Shown in pieces: positions 46,578 to 54,494 of a stretch of 64,000 nt of DNA (position 1 is the first letter of the stretch; each line of letters opens with the position of its first letter). A program made the translations under genes and the position numbers. This stretch comes from G963422565 sp963422565 (lineage in GTDB: Bacteria > Pseudomonadota > Alphaproteobacteria > MPNO01): contig OY730228.1 of assembly GCA_963422565.1 (NCBI GenBank), positions 2,728,001-2,792,000 on the forward strand, written 5' to 3'. Under the pieces are notes generated by a model that was given only the letters and a program-made list of their open reading frames with translations, had not been told where the DNA came from and made no database searches.

Positions 46578-48101
46578 ATGAATCTCGCGAGCCATCTGGT
46601 CAGATGCGGGGTCTCGCGGGCCGACCGGCCGGCGGTCGCGGTCGGGGCCGAGACCGTCGCGACCTATCGCGAGCTGGCCGACCGGGTGGCCCGCCTCGCC
46701 GCCGGCCTCCGCGCCCTCCCGTTCCTGCGGCCGGGGGACCGCGTCGCGCTCGCGATGCGGAACTGCCCGGCCTTCATCGAGACCCTGTTCGCGACCTGGC
46801 ATGCCGGTCTCGCGGCCGTGCCGATGAACGCCAGGCTTCACCCGAAGGAGCATGCCTATATCCTGGAGAACGCGGCGGCGCGGATCTGCATCGCGACCCC
46901 CGACCTCATCCCGGGCATCGCCGGGGCCGCAGACGCGGCGCCGACGCTCGAGATGCTCGTCGACGCCGACGGTCCGGACTACCGGGCGCTATCGCGGATG
47001 GAGCCGATGGCGATGGTCCATGCCGCCCCGGACAGCCTCGCCTGGCTGTTCTACACCAGCGGCACCACGGGTCGGCCCAAGGGCGCGATGCTGACCCATC
47101 GAAACCTGATGATGATGACGCTCAGCTACTTCGCCGACATCGACCCCGTCTCGGAGAGGGACGCGATCGTCCACGCGGCGCCGATCAGCCACGGCTCCGG
47201 GCTCTACATGCTGCCCTTCATGGCGAAGGGCGGTTGCCATGTCATCCCGGAGTCGGGCGGGTTCGACGCCGAGGAGTTCCTGTCCCTCCTGCCCCGCTGG
47301 CCGGGCGTTTCGGCCTTCTTCGCCCCGACCATGATCACCCGGCTGATCAACGCGACGGGGATCGCCGCGGCCGATCTCGGCAATCTGCGGACCATCGTCT
47401 ATGGCGGCGCCCCGATGTATGCCGAGGACTGCCTGCGCGCGCTCGACGCGTTCGGCCCCCGGCTGGCGCAGATCTATGGCCAGGGCGAAGCGCCGATGAC
47501 CATCACCGGGCTCCCGCGCGGCGCCTTCGAGGACCGCGGCCACCCGCGCTTCCTGGACCGGCTGGCCTCGGCGGGTCTGCCGCGCACCGATGTCGAGGTT
47601 CGGGTCGTCGACGACGAGGATCGGGACGTTGACGCCGGCGAGATCGGCGAGGTGATCGTGCGCGGCGATGTCGTGATGTCCGGCTATTGGCGTGACCCGG
47701 AGGCCAGCGCCGAGGCGCTGCGCGGCGGCTGGCTTCATACCGGCGACATGGGCGCGTTCGATGGGGACGGGTATCTGACCCTCAAGGACCGGTCGAAGGA
47801 CGTCATCATCTCCGGCGGCAGCAACGTCTATCCGCGCGAGGTCGAAGAGGTGCTGCTCCGCCATCCGGGCGTGCTCGAGGTCTCGGTGATCGGCCGGCCC
47901 GACCGCGACTGGGGGGAGACGGTCGCGGCCTTCGTCGTCCCCCGCCGGGGCGCCGCACCGGACGAGGCCGCGCTTGACCGTCTGTGCCTCGAGCGGATCG
48001 CGCGATTCAAGCGGCCCAGAAGCTACCGATTCGTCGATGCGCTGCCGAAGAACAATTACGGCAAGGTGCTCAAGACCGCTCTTCGCGGCATGCTCGACTG
48101 A
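46578..48101 (+). CDS. AMP-forming acyl-CoA ligase
   Basis: A 507-residue ANL-superfamily enzyme with YTSGTTGRPKGAMLTHRN, the A5 region YGQGEAPMT (in place of the common Y-G-x-T-E), the TGDMGAFDGDGYLTLKDRSKDVIISGG block and the catalytic Lys in LPKNNYGKVLK. The variant Gln-Gly-Glu at A5 is typical of a long-chain/fadD-like subgroup. GGAAGGGAAG precedes the ATG. The substrate is not assigned. Confidence 0.87.
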   Translation: MNLASHLVRCGVSRADRPAVAVGAETVATYRELADRVARLAAGLRALPFLRPGDRVALAMRNCPAFIETLFATWHAGLAAVPMNARLHPKEHAYILENAAARICIATPDLIPGIAGAADAAPTLEMLVDADGPDYRALSRMEPMAMVHAAPDSLAWLFYTSGTTGRPKGAMLTHRNLMMMTLSYFADIDPVSERDAIVHAAPISHGSGLYMLPFMAKGGCHVIPESGGFDAEEFLSLLPRWPGVSAFFAPTMITRLINATGIAAADLGNLRTIVYGGAPMYAEDCLRALDAFGPRLAQIYGQGEAPMTITGLPRGAFEDRGHPRFLDRLASAGLPRTDVEVRVVDDEDRDVDAGEIGEVIVRGDVVMSGYWRDPEASAEALRGGWLHTGDMGAFDGDGYLTLKDRSKDVIISGGSNVYPREVEEVLLRHPGVLEVSVIGRPDRDWGETVAAFVVPRRGAAPDEAALDRLCLERIARFKRPRSYRFVDALPKNNYGKVLKTALRGMLD

Positions 48102-48115
48102 GCGGCGCCGCTCAG

Positions 48116-49036
48116 TCAGCCGCAGCGCTGCCCGACCGCGAGGCCCGCCTCCGCTGCATAGTCGGCGGCGGCGACCTTGCCGCCGCCGTCGGGCCGCACC
48201 CGTCCGACCCGGACAAGGCCGTCGGCGGTGGCGACCGTCACGCCGTCCTCGCCGATCGCGGCGATCTCTCCGGGGGCGCGCCCCGGCGGGGGGCGCCCCG
48301 CCCTGCGGGAATCGAAGAGCTGGACGGTTCTGCCGGCGATGGTCGTCCAGGCGCCCGGCGAGGGGTCCGCGCCGCGGATCAGATTGTGAATGTCCGCCGC
48401 GCCGCGCGACCAGTCGATACCGACATCGCCCTTTCGGCACCAGCTCTCATAGGTCTTCAGGCTCTCGTCCTGGACGATCCTGGGCGCTTTGCCTTCTCGC
48501 ACGAGATCGACGCTCTCCATCATCGCCTCGACGCCGAGCGGGAAGAGCTTGTCGAAATAGACCGTGCCCAGCGTGTCGTTCTCGCCGATCTCGACCTCCT
48601 TCTGCATCAGGATCGGACCGGTATCGAGGCCGTTATCCGGCCAGAAGATCGTGAGCCCGGTCCGGTCTGCGCCCTGGATAATCGGCCAGTTGATGGAGCT
48701 GGGCCCGCGATGGCGCGGCAGCAGCGAGGGATGATACTGGATCGTCCCCTTGCCCGGGACGTTCAGGAAGTCCTCGGGAACGAAGAGCGTCACGAAGGCC
48801 ATGATCCCGAGACCCGGCGCTATCGCCCGGTATTCCTCCCAGACCGTCGGCTCCTTGTAGGACGGCGGCTGCAGCAGCCGGATCCCACGGTCCAGCGCCG
48901 CCTGCTTGAGCGGATCGGGGCGGGCGCCCGTCCTGTCGGGCGCGCAATAGACGGCGATTACCTCTTCTCCGCGTTCGATCAGCGCCTCCAGCACCGCCTT
49001 GCCGAAGGCCTGCTGTCCGATCAGGGCTATGCGCAT
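48116..49036 (-). CDS. 10-formyltetrahydrofolate-using formyltransferase/hydrolase domain protein
   Basis: A 306-residue protein with the Formyl_trans N-domain and a C-terminal Fmt-type domain. It matches the hydrolase half of 10-formyl-THF dehydrogenase (ALDH1L1) better than Fmt: YHPSLLPRHRG with His102, FWPDNGLDTGPIL with Asp138 (the 36-residue spacing seen in ALDH1L1), and a Gln where Fmt has its conserved Asn. It may hydrolyse 10-formyl-THF to THF and formate or formylate a small amine. No aldehyde dehydrogenase half follows. Confidence 0.8.
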   Translation of the reverse strand: MRIALIGQQAFGKAVLEALIERGEEVIAVYCAPDRTGARPDPLKQAALDRGIRLLQPPSYKEPTVWEEYRAIAPGLGIMAFVTLFVPEDFLNVPGKGTIQYHPSLLPRHRGPSSINWPIIQGADRTGLTIFWPDNGLDTGPILMQKEVEIGENDTLGTVYFDKLFPLGVEAMMESVDLVREGKAPRIVQDESLKTYESWCRKGDVGIDWSRGAADIHNLIRGADPSPGAWTTIAGRTVQLFDSRRAGRPPPGRAPGEIAAIGEDGVTVATADGLVRVGRVRPDGGGKVAAADYAAEAGLAVGQRCG

Positions 49037-49112
49037 CTCCGCCGTCCGCCTCCCGCCGTTTGTCCGCAAACCATAGACCGGGGCGGCAGGGCCGGTCGAG
49101 CCGCCCGCCGGC

Positions 49113-50153
49113 CTATCGAACCGGGTCCGCGATGCGAAGGGCGGCCCGCCCGGTCACCAGCCCCGCCTCGACGCGGGCATGGAGCGCCTCGGCGCCCGCC
49201 ATGTCGGCCGTCTCGGAGACCAGCGGCGTGATCTCGCCGCGCGCGCAGAGCGCGAGCGAGTCGATGACTTCCTGGCGCGTCGCGTAGCGGCTGCCCATCA
49301 GGACGAGCTCCTTCTCCAGCATGTCGCGGCTCGGGGCCGGGAAGGCCTCGCCGGCACCGCCGAGCGTCACCATGCGGCCGCCGCGGCCGAGCGCGCCGGT
49401 CGCCGTCTCCAGGGTTTCCCTGGAGGAGACGAAATCGATGGCGACATCGATGCCGCCCCCGCCGAGATCGCGGAGGGCGGAAACCGCGTCGGCCGCCCGC
49501 GGGTTCAGACACCATTCCGCCCCGGCCGCGCGGCAGGCGGCGAATTTGTCCTCGCGCACGTCGACGGCGACGACCCGGGCATGCGCCCAGCGCGCGACCA
49601 TGACCATATGGATGCCGAGCCCGCCGCCGGCCCCGAACACCGCCACCGTCTCGCCGGGCCCGACGCCCGCGCGGCGGATCACCTTGACCGGCGTCGCCAC
49701 CGCATCGGTGATCACCCCGGCCTCGGCCGGGCGCGCGCGCCAGTCGAGCCCGTCCGGAAGGGGGACGAAATTCCGCGCCGGAAGGCGGACGAACTCCGCA
49801 TAGCCGCCGTCGCAGGCGCGCCCGACATACCCGCCGAACGCGGCGCACAGCGTTTCTCTGTCGATCCGGCACCATCTGCATCGGCCACAGGTCAGATAGA
49901 AATAGGCCGTCACCGGATCGCCGACGGCGATGTCGGTCACGCCCGCCCCGATCTCCTCGACGACGGCGGTTATCTCGTGGCCGATGATGCGCGGATAGTC
50001 GACCGGCGCCCGCCCGGCCTTCACATGCTGGATCGTGAGGCCGGCGCCGCAGGAGATCACCCGCGCCACGGCCTCGCCCGGCCCCGGGACGGGATCGGGG
50101 ACATCTTCGAGCACGAATTCGCTGTCGGGTCCGTGGAGGACGAGCGCTTTCAT
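49113..50153 (-). CDS. Zinc-dependent medium-chain alcohol dehydrogenase
   Basis: A 346-residue MDR enzyme. It has the GHEITAVVEEIGAGV zinc/GHE block, a structural zinc lobe with CGRCRWCRIDRETLC, and the Rossmann motif VFGAGGGLGIHM. The catalytic zinc Cys lies in VISCGAGLT, and the residue after the usual C-G-V-C spacing is altered. Family members act on benzyl alcohols, cyclic hydroxyacyl-CoAs or sugars; the substrate is not assigned. The 409 bases upstream hold a REP-like repeat (50407-50459) and no gene that I can recognise. Confidence 0.85.
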   Translation of the reverse strand: MKALVLHGPDSEFVLEDVPDPVPGPGEAVARVISCGAGLTIQHVKAGRAPVDYPRIIGHEITAVVEEIGAGVTDIAVGDPVTAYFYLTCGRCRWCRIDRETLCAAFGGYVGRACDGGYAEFVRLPARNFVPLPDGLDWRARPAEAGVITDAVATPVKVIRRAGVGPGETVAVFGAGGGLGIHMVMVARWAHARVVAVDVREDKFAACRAAGAEWCLNPRAADAVSALRDLGGGGIDVAIDFVSSRETLETATGALGRGGRMVTLGGAGEAFPAPSRDMLEKELVLMGSRYATRQEVIDSLALCARGEITPLVSETADMAGAEALHARVEAGLVTGRAALRIADPVR

Positions 50154-50406
50154 TCGGACCTCCTTCGCGTCCCGCATGGGCCGTGCGGCGCCGTCGGAGC
50201 CCGACCCGAAACTCGCCTGCGGTCTCGAAAGGATGCGATCTCCGGGGATGCGAGGCCCGGATGCGGAGGCCGAACATGGCTCGGGACGAGACCGCCCGGC
50301 AGCAGTATACGCGCCCGTCGGCGCGCGACGAAAGCAATCCGCCGGCGGTACCGTCGGCTCGGCGCCGCACCCGGAACCGGAGGCGCGAACGCTTTCCGGC
50401 AAGCCG

Positions 50407-50459
50407 CCCCCCTGCACCTTCAAGGGGAGGGGCGGGGGACCCTTCCTTGAGAAACGGGT
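50407..50459. repeat. REP-like GC-rich repeat
   Basis: A single unit with CCCCCT, CCTTCAAGG, AGGGGCGGGGGA and CCCTTCCTTGAGAAACGGGT, closely resembling the 43473-43530 unit in reverse orientation. It lies in the 409-base gap upstream of the dehydrogenase and the dioxygenase genes. Confidence 0.55.
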
Positions 50460-50562
50460 AATGATGCGGGCCACGCCGTCGCCGTTTGATCCCTGCCGGC
50501 CACGGGGTATCATGCTGGCATCGTCCGAATGACCGCGCGGCCGCCGCAACCGGGAGAGGGGC

Positions 50563-51417
50563 ATGATCAGGCTCGTCGACATCCGCTATGTGCGCATGGG
50601 AACTGGAGACCTCGGCGCCGCGGTCGACTATGCGCGCGAGATCCTGGGGCTCGAGCTGGTGCGCCGGGGCGGCGGCGCCGCCTATCTTCGGGGCGACGAT
50701 CGCGATCACAATATCTGCTATTTCGACGGCGAGCCCACCGACCAAACCCTGGGGCTGGAGATCGACCCGGATACATCGCTCGAGGCCGCGGCAGGCGAGC
50801 TCGAGGCGGCGGGCGTCGCGGTCTCGCGGGGAACCGCCGAGGGCGGCGCGGCGCGGCGGGTCGCCGACTACATAAATTTCAAGGACCCCACCGGCAACAG
50901 CATAGACCTCGTCTGGCGCCCCCACCACTCGGGCCGACGCTACTTTCCGAGCCGCGACGCGGGCGTCCTCGAATTCTCCCATGTCGGGCTGCGAACCACC
51001 GACGCGACGCGCGACGAAGCGTTCTGGACATCCCGTTTCAATATCAGGGCCAACGACTGGATCGGTCCGGCGCCGTTGCTCTCCTTCGACAAGGTGCATC
51101 ATCGGCTGGCGCTGTTCCCGGCCGCCGAACCGGGTGTCCAGCACATCAACTTCCAGGTCGAGAGCGTCGACGACATCATGCGCTCCCACTACTTTCTGAG
51201 CGAGCGCCAGGTGCGCATCGTCTTCGGTCCCGGCCGCCATCCGAGCTCGGGCGCCCGCTTTCTCTATTTCGAGGGTCCCGACGGCATGGTGTACGAGTAT
51301 TCCCAAGGCGTTCGCCTGATCGAGGATCCCGACTACCGACCGCGCCAGTTCCCGTTCGAGACCTGGTCGTTTTGCATGTGGGGCGCCAAGCCCGATGTCC
51401 GGGAGTTCCGTACCTAG
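50563..51417 (+). CDS. Type I extradiol-like (VOC) ring-cleavage dioxygenase
   Basis: A 284-residue two-module VOC protein. The second module carries the 2-His-1-Glu facial triad of type I extradiol dioxygenases: His140 (FSHVGL), His194 (VQHINF) and Glu245 (VYEYSQG). Such enzymes cleave catechol-type rings next to the diol. It is followed 36 bases later by a class II aldolase-like gene and then by a fumarylacetoacetase-family gene, an order resembling meta-cleavage pathways. The substrate is unknown. Confidence 0.85.
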   Translation: MIRLVDIRYVRMGTGDLGAAVDYAREILGLELVRRGGGAAYLRGDDRDHNICYFDGEPTDQTLGLEIDPDTSLEAAAGELEAAGVAVSRGTAEGGAARRVADYINFKDPTGNSIDLVWRPHHSGRRYFPSRDAGVLEFSHVGLRTTDATRDEAFWTSRFNIRANDWIGPAPLLSFDKVHHRLALFPAAEPGVQHINFQVESVDDIMRSHYFLSERQVRIVFGPGRHPSSGARFLYFEGPDGMVYEYSQGVRLIEDPDYRPRQFPFETWSFCMWGAKPDVREFRT

Positions 51418-51453
51418 CCCGCCTAGCGCGGTCGATTCGGCGGGCACGGGAGG

Positions 51454-52158
51454 GTGACCGGTTCGGCCTTCGGCGTGCTCGGAGAGCCGCTGGAGGAGAC
51501 GCGAAAGCGCGTCAGGAAGGCGGCGCGCGCGCTCGCCCGCAACGACCTCGGACATGCCTACGGCCATGTCAGCGCCAGGCTGGACACGGCGCGCTTTCTG
51601 GTCTCGGCGGCCAAGCCCATGGGGCTGATCGCCCCCGGAGACGCGGGGACCGTCGTCTGCGTCGACGACCCGCTCCCCGACAGCGTGCTCGGCGAGGTGC
51701 GCTGCCATCAGCAGATCTACCGCCGTCGCCCGGACGTGAACGGCATCTGCCGCACCTTCCTGCGCGAGACGATGACCCTGTCCACGTTTCGGAGGACTCC
51801 GCGCGCCCGGCACGGGTTCGGCTCCTATTTCGCGCCGGCGCCGCCGCTCTGGGACGACCCGGCATTGCTGCGCTCCGACGATGCGGCGCGGCGTCTGGCC
51901 GAGGCGCTCGGCGACGCACGCGCGATTGTCATGCGCGGCAACGGCGCGATCCTGACCGGAGCGACCGTGGAGGAGAGCGTGGTGATGGCGTTTTACCTCG
52001 AAGAGGCCGCGCGCACCGAGCTCGCGGTGCTGGCCGTTGGCGGCAACGCGGAATCGGTCGAGCTGACGCCCGAACAGGCCGCGCGCCGAGCCACCGGGAG
52101 CGGCCGCATCTATGAACGCATGTGGGACTATCTGACCGACGGCGACCCGGAAGACTGA
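51454..52158 (+). CDS. Class II aldolase/adducin-family protein lacking the usual zinc histidines
   Basis: A 234-residue protein of the class II aldolase/adducin fold. The N-terminus NDLGHAYGHVSAR and the conserved Glu81 region (GEVRCHQQIY) are recognisable. The zinc ligands of the family are gone: the His-Thr-His of active enzymes is Arg100-Thr101-Phe102, and the third His (in NHG) is Asn163 in GNG. It may be an inactive scaffold or a metal-free enzyme. The start is GTG at 51454. Confidence 0.8.
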   Translation: MTGSAFGVLGEPLEETRKRVRKAARALARNDLGHAYGHVSARLDTARFLVSAAKPMGLIAPGDAGTVVCVDDPLPDSVLGEVRCHQQIYRRRPDVNGICRTFLRETMTLSTFRRTPRARHGFGSYFAPAPPLWDDPALLRSDDAARRLAEALGDARAIVMRGNGAILTGATVEESVVMAFYLEEAARTELAVLAVGGNAESVELTPEQAARRATGSGRIYERMWDYLTDGDPED

Positions 52159-52217
52159 CTCACATGCCGCCCGAGCGGCGTCGCGTCGACCCGCCACCCC
52201 AGCCGAGGAGAGGAAAC

Positions 52218-53081
52218 ATGCGTCTAACCCGATTCAAACGAGGCCAGGAGATCGCGATCGGAGTCCGCGGGGAGCCCGGGCTCGTCGATCTCGCGCGGGC
52301 CGCCCCGTCGCTGCCCGGGGACATCGTCGCCCTGTTGAACGCCGGCGAGGATGCCCTGGCCGAGGCGGCCCGCCTGGCCGCGGCCCCGCCGGATGGCGCT
52401 ATCGTCGCCGAGCCGGTCACCTATCTTCCGCCGATCGCCCGTCCGGGAAAGATCATCTGCGTCGGCCTCAACTACAGCGACCACGCGGCCGAGGCCAATC
52501 TGAAGCCGCCGGACTATCCGGTGCTGTTCATGCGAACGCCCGCGTCCTTCGTCGGCCATGGCCAGGCGCTGATCCGGCCGATGGCCTCGGATCGTTTCGA
52601 CTACGAGGCGGAGCTGGTCGTGGTCGTCGGCAAGGGCGGACGGCGGATCCCGAAATCGCGAGCGCTCGACCATGTCGCCGGCTACACGATCGCCAATGAG
52701 GGATCGATCCGCGACTACCAGATGCGGACCTCGCAATGGACGATCGGCAAGAATTTCGACCGCAGCGGGTCGCTCGGACCCGACCTCGTCACGCCGGACG
52801 AGCTGCCGGCGGGCGCCAAGGGGCTGAAGATCGAGGCGCGGCTCAACGGCGAGGTCTTGCAATCCTCGACCACCGCCGCGATGATCTTCGATGTGGCGAC
52901 GCTGCTGAGCGAGGCGAGCACCGTCTTCGCCCTCGATCCCGGCGACATCTTCGTGACCGGCACCCCGGCCGGCGTCGGCTTCGTGCGCAAGCCGCCGATC
53001 TTCATGAGGCCCGGCGATGTCTGCGAGATCGAAATCGCGCGCATCGGGACGCTCTCCAACCCGGTCGCCGCCGAGAGCTGA
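52218..53081 (+). CDS. Fumarylacetoacetate hydrolase-family protein
   Basis: A 287-residue FAH-fold enzyme. The family core is seen in ICVGLNYSDHAAEANLKPP, FDYEAELVVVVGKGGRRI (acidic metal ligands), GYTIANEGSIRDYQMR and VTGTPAGVGFVRKPP. Members hydrolyse or decarboxylate diketo-acids such as 5-oxopent-3-ene-1,2,5-tricarboxylate or acylpyruvates, which are products of meta ring cleavage. AGGAGAGGAAAC precedes the ATG. It is the last gene before the hairpin at 53088. Confidence 0.9.
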   Translation: MRLTRFKRGQEIAIGVRGEPGLVDLARAAPSLPGDIVALLNAGEDALAEAARLAAAPPDGAIVAEPVTYLPPIARPGKIICVGLNYSDHAAEANLKPPDYPVLFMRTPASFVGHGQALIRPMASDRFDYEAELVVVVGKGGRRIPKSRALDHVAGYTIANEGSIRDYQMRTSQWTIGKNFDRSGSLGPDLVTPDELPAGAKGLKIEARLNGEVLQSSTTAAMIFDVATLLSEASTVFALDPGDIFVTGTPAGVGFVRKPPIFMRPGDVCEIEIARIGTLSNPVAAES

Positions 53082-53087
53082 GGATCC

Positions 53088-53125
53088 CGCTCCGGGGCGG
53101 CGCCGCGCTGCGCCGCCCCGGAGCG
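53088..53125 (+). terminator. Strong 16-bp hairpin after the FAH gene
   Basis: A perfect 16-bp stem, CGCTCCGGGGCGGCGC paired with GCGCCGCCCCGGAGCG across a 6-base loop, starting seven bases after the FAH stop. Only GTT follows, so it is not a classic U-tract terminator, but its strength and position mark the end of the catabolic operon and the left edge of the cmr operon. Confidence 0.6.
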
Positions 53126-53168
53126 GTTCGACGATGCCGCTTCGCATGCCACGCGGAGATCCTTCGAC

Positions 53169-54494
53169 ATGAGACGACCGGACCCCGCTATCCGGCCGGA
53201 AACGGCGCGACGCGCATGGGATGCCGCAGCGGCGCCTTCCGACGACCCATGCGGGGTAACGCTGCGTTGCGAACTGGTCACGCCGGTATATGGCGGCGGC
53301 GTCACGCCCGGCGAAGTCGACCGCGCCATGCCGATACGCGCCGCCGCGTTGCGCGGCAATCTGCGCTTCTGGTGGCGTCTGCTCCGATGCACGGGTAGCG
53401 ACGGCAAGGCGTTCCGGGATGATGCGCAGAAGTTGTTCCGCGCGGAGACGAAACTATGGGGCGGCATTTCCGGCAAGGGACCGCAAGCGAGTAGGGTGGC
53501 GGTGCGGGTTCACGCCGCGCGGGTAGAACCGGGAGATCTGGTTGCGTGGAAGTCGGGTAACGGGGTCGACGGCAACTTCCCCGCCTATGCGCTGATTCTG
53601 AAACCGGATGACAATCCGCAACTGCTGAAAGAGAGGCACGCCTTCCGGTTGACCCTCCGTTTCACAACGAAAGTGACGGACGAACAGCGCCATCAGGTCA
53701 TCGAAGCCCTGCGCTGGTGGGCGAGCTTCGGTGGCGTGGGCGCGCGAACGCGGCGTGGTCTGGGCGCCGTCCGGGTTTCCGGCGACAATCCCGAACTGAA
53801 GCCGGTCTCGGCGCAGGAAGTCGAACAGCGCGGCGGCTGGCTTTTGACAGGGCGGCCGGAAACGGATCCTTTTGCCGCATGGCGCCGCGCAGTTGATGCA
53901 TTGCAAAAGTTTCGGCAAGGCCCGGATGTGGGTCGCAACCGGGGGCAGGGCAACCGTCCTGGCCGCAGCCGCTGGCCGGAGGCCGACGCCATCCGACGCC
54001 TTGCCGGCAAGCATGCATCGGGTCATGAACCCGAGCATCCGATGGACGGCGAATACCCCCGCGCCGCCTTCGGTCTGCCGATCGTGTTCCACTTCAAGGA
54101 TGAAAAGAGAGGCGACCCACCTTACCACACGCTCGTTCCCCGGATGTCCGAAACCGACAAGAAGCAGGACCGTATGGCCAGCCCGCTGATCCTGCGTCCG
54201 TGGTTTGACGGCCGGCGATGGCGACCGGCGGCGCTGCTGCTGCCCGGCTGGGAAGATCGGGTGAGCGTCCCGGTTGGCCTCGACTCGAAGGGAAAGCCCG
54301 TATCGGAGGGAAAGCCCGCTTGGCCGAATGACGCCGATGAACGCAAGCGATCGGCGGCGCGGATTCCGCCCATGAGGAGTCGTGGCGAGGATGCGCTGGC
54401 CGCCTTCATGCGCTTTTTCCAGGAGCAGATGGACCGACCGCTCCGGCCCCCCGACCAGAGGCCGCACGGCAGGAGACCGAGGCGCGGATATTGA
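53169..54494 (+). CDS. cmr1: Type III-B CRISPR complex protein Cmr1 (Cas7-like RAMP)
   Basis: A 441-residue RAMP protein. The N-terminal ferredoxin-like fold includes VTLRCELVTPVYGGG and PIRAAALRGNLRFWWR (about 55-70), the typical Cmr1 fold element. The glycine-rich loop FGGVGARTRRGLGAV lies at 187-201. Cmr1 sits at the head of the Cmr complex, where it contacts the 3' end of target RNA. The ATG at 53169 has GGAG about eleven bases before it. Its last bases overlap the Cas10 TTG (TTGA). Confidence 0.9.
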   Translation: MRRPDPAIRPETARRAWDAAAAPSDDPCGVTLRCELVTPVYGGGVTPGEVDRAMPIRAAALRGNLRFWWRLLRCTGSDGKAFRDDAQKLFRAETKLWGGISGKGPQASRVAVRVHAARVEPGDLVAWKSGNGVDGNFPAYALILKPDDNPQLLKERHAFRLTLRFTTKVTDEQRHQVIEALRWWASFGGVGARTRRGLGAVRVSGDNPELKPVSAQEVEQRGGWLLTGRPETDPFAAWRRAVDALQKFRQGPDVGRNRGQGNRPGRSRWPEADAIRRLAGKHASGHEPEHPMDGEYPRAAFGLPIVFHFKDEKRGDPPYHTLVPRMSETDKKQDRMASPLILRPWFDGRRWRPAALLLPGWEDRVSVPVGLDSKGKPVSEGKPAWPNDADERKRSAARIPPMRSRGEDALAAFMRFFQEQMDRPLRPPDQRPHGRRPRRGY

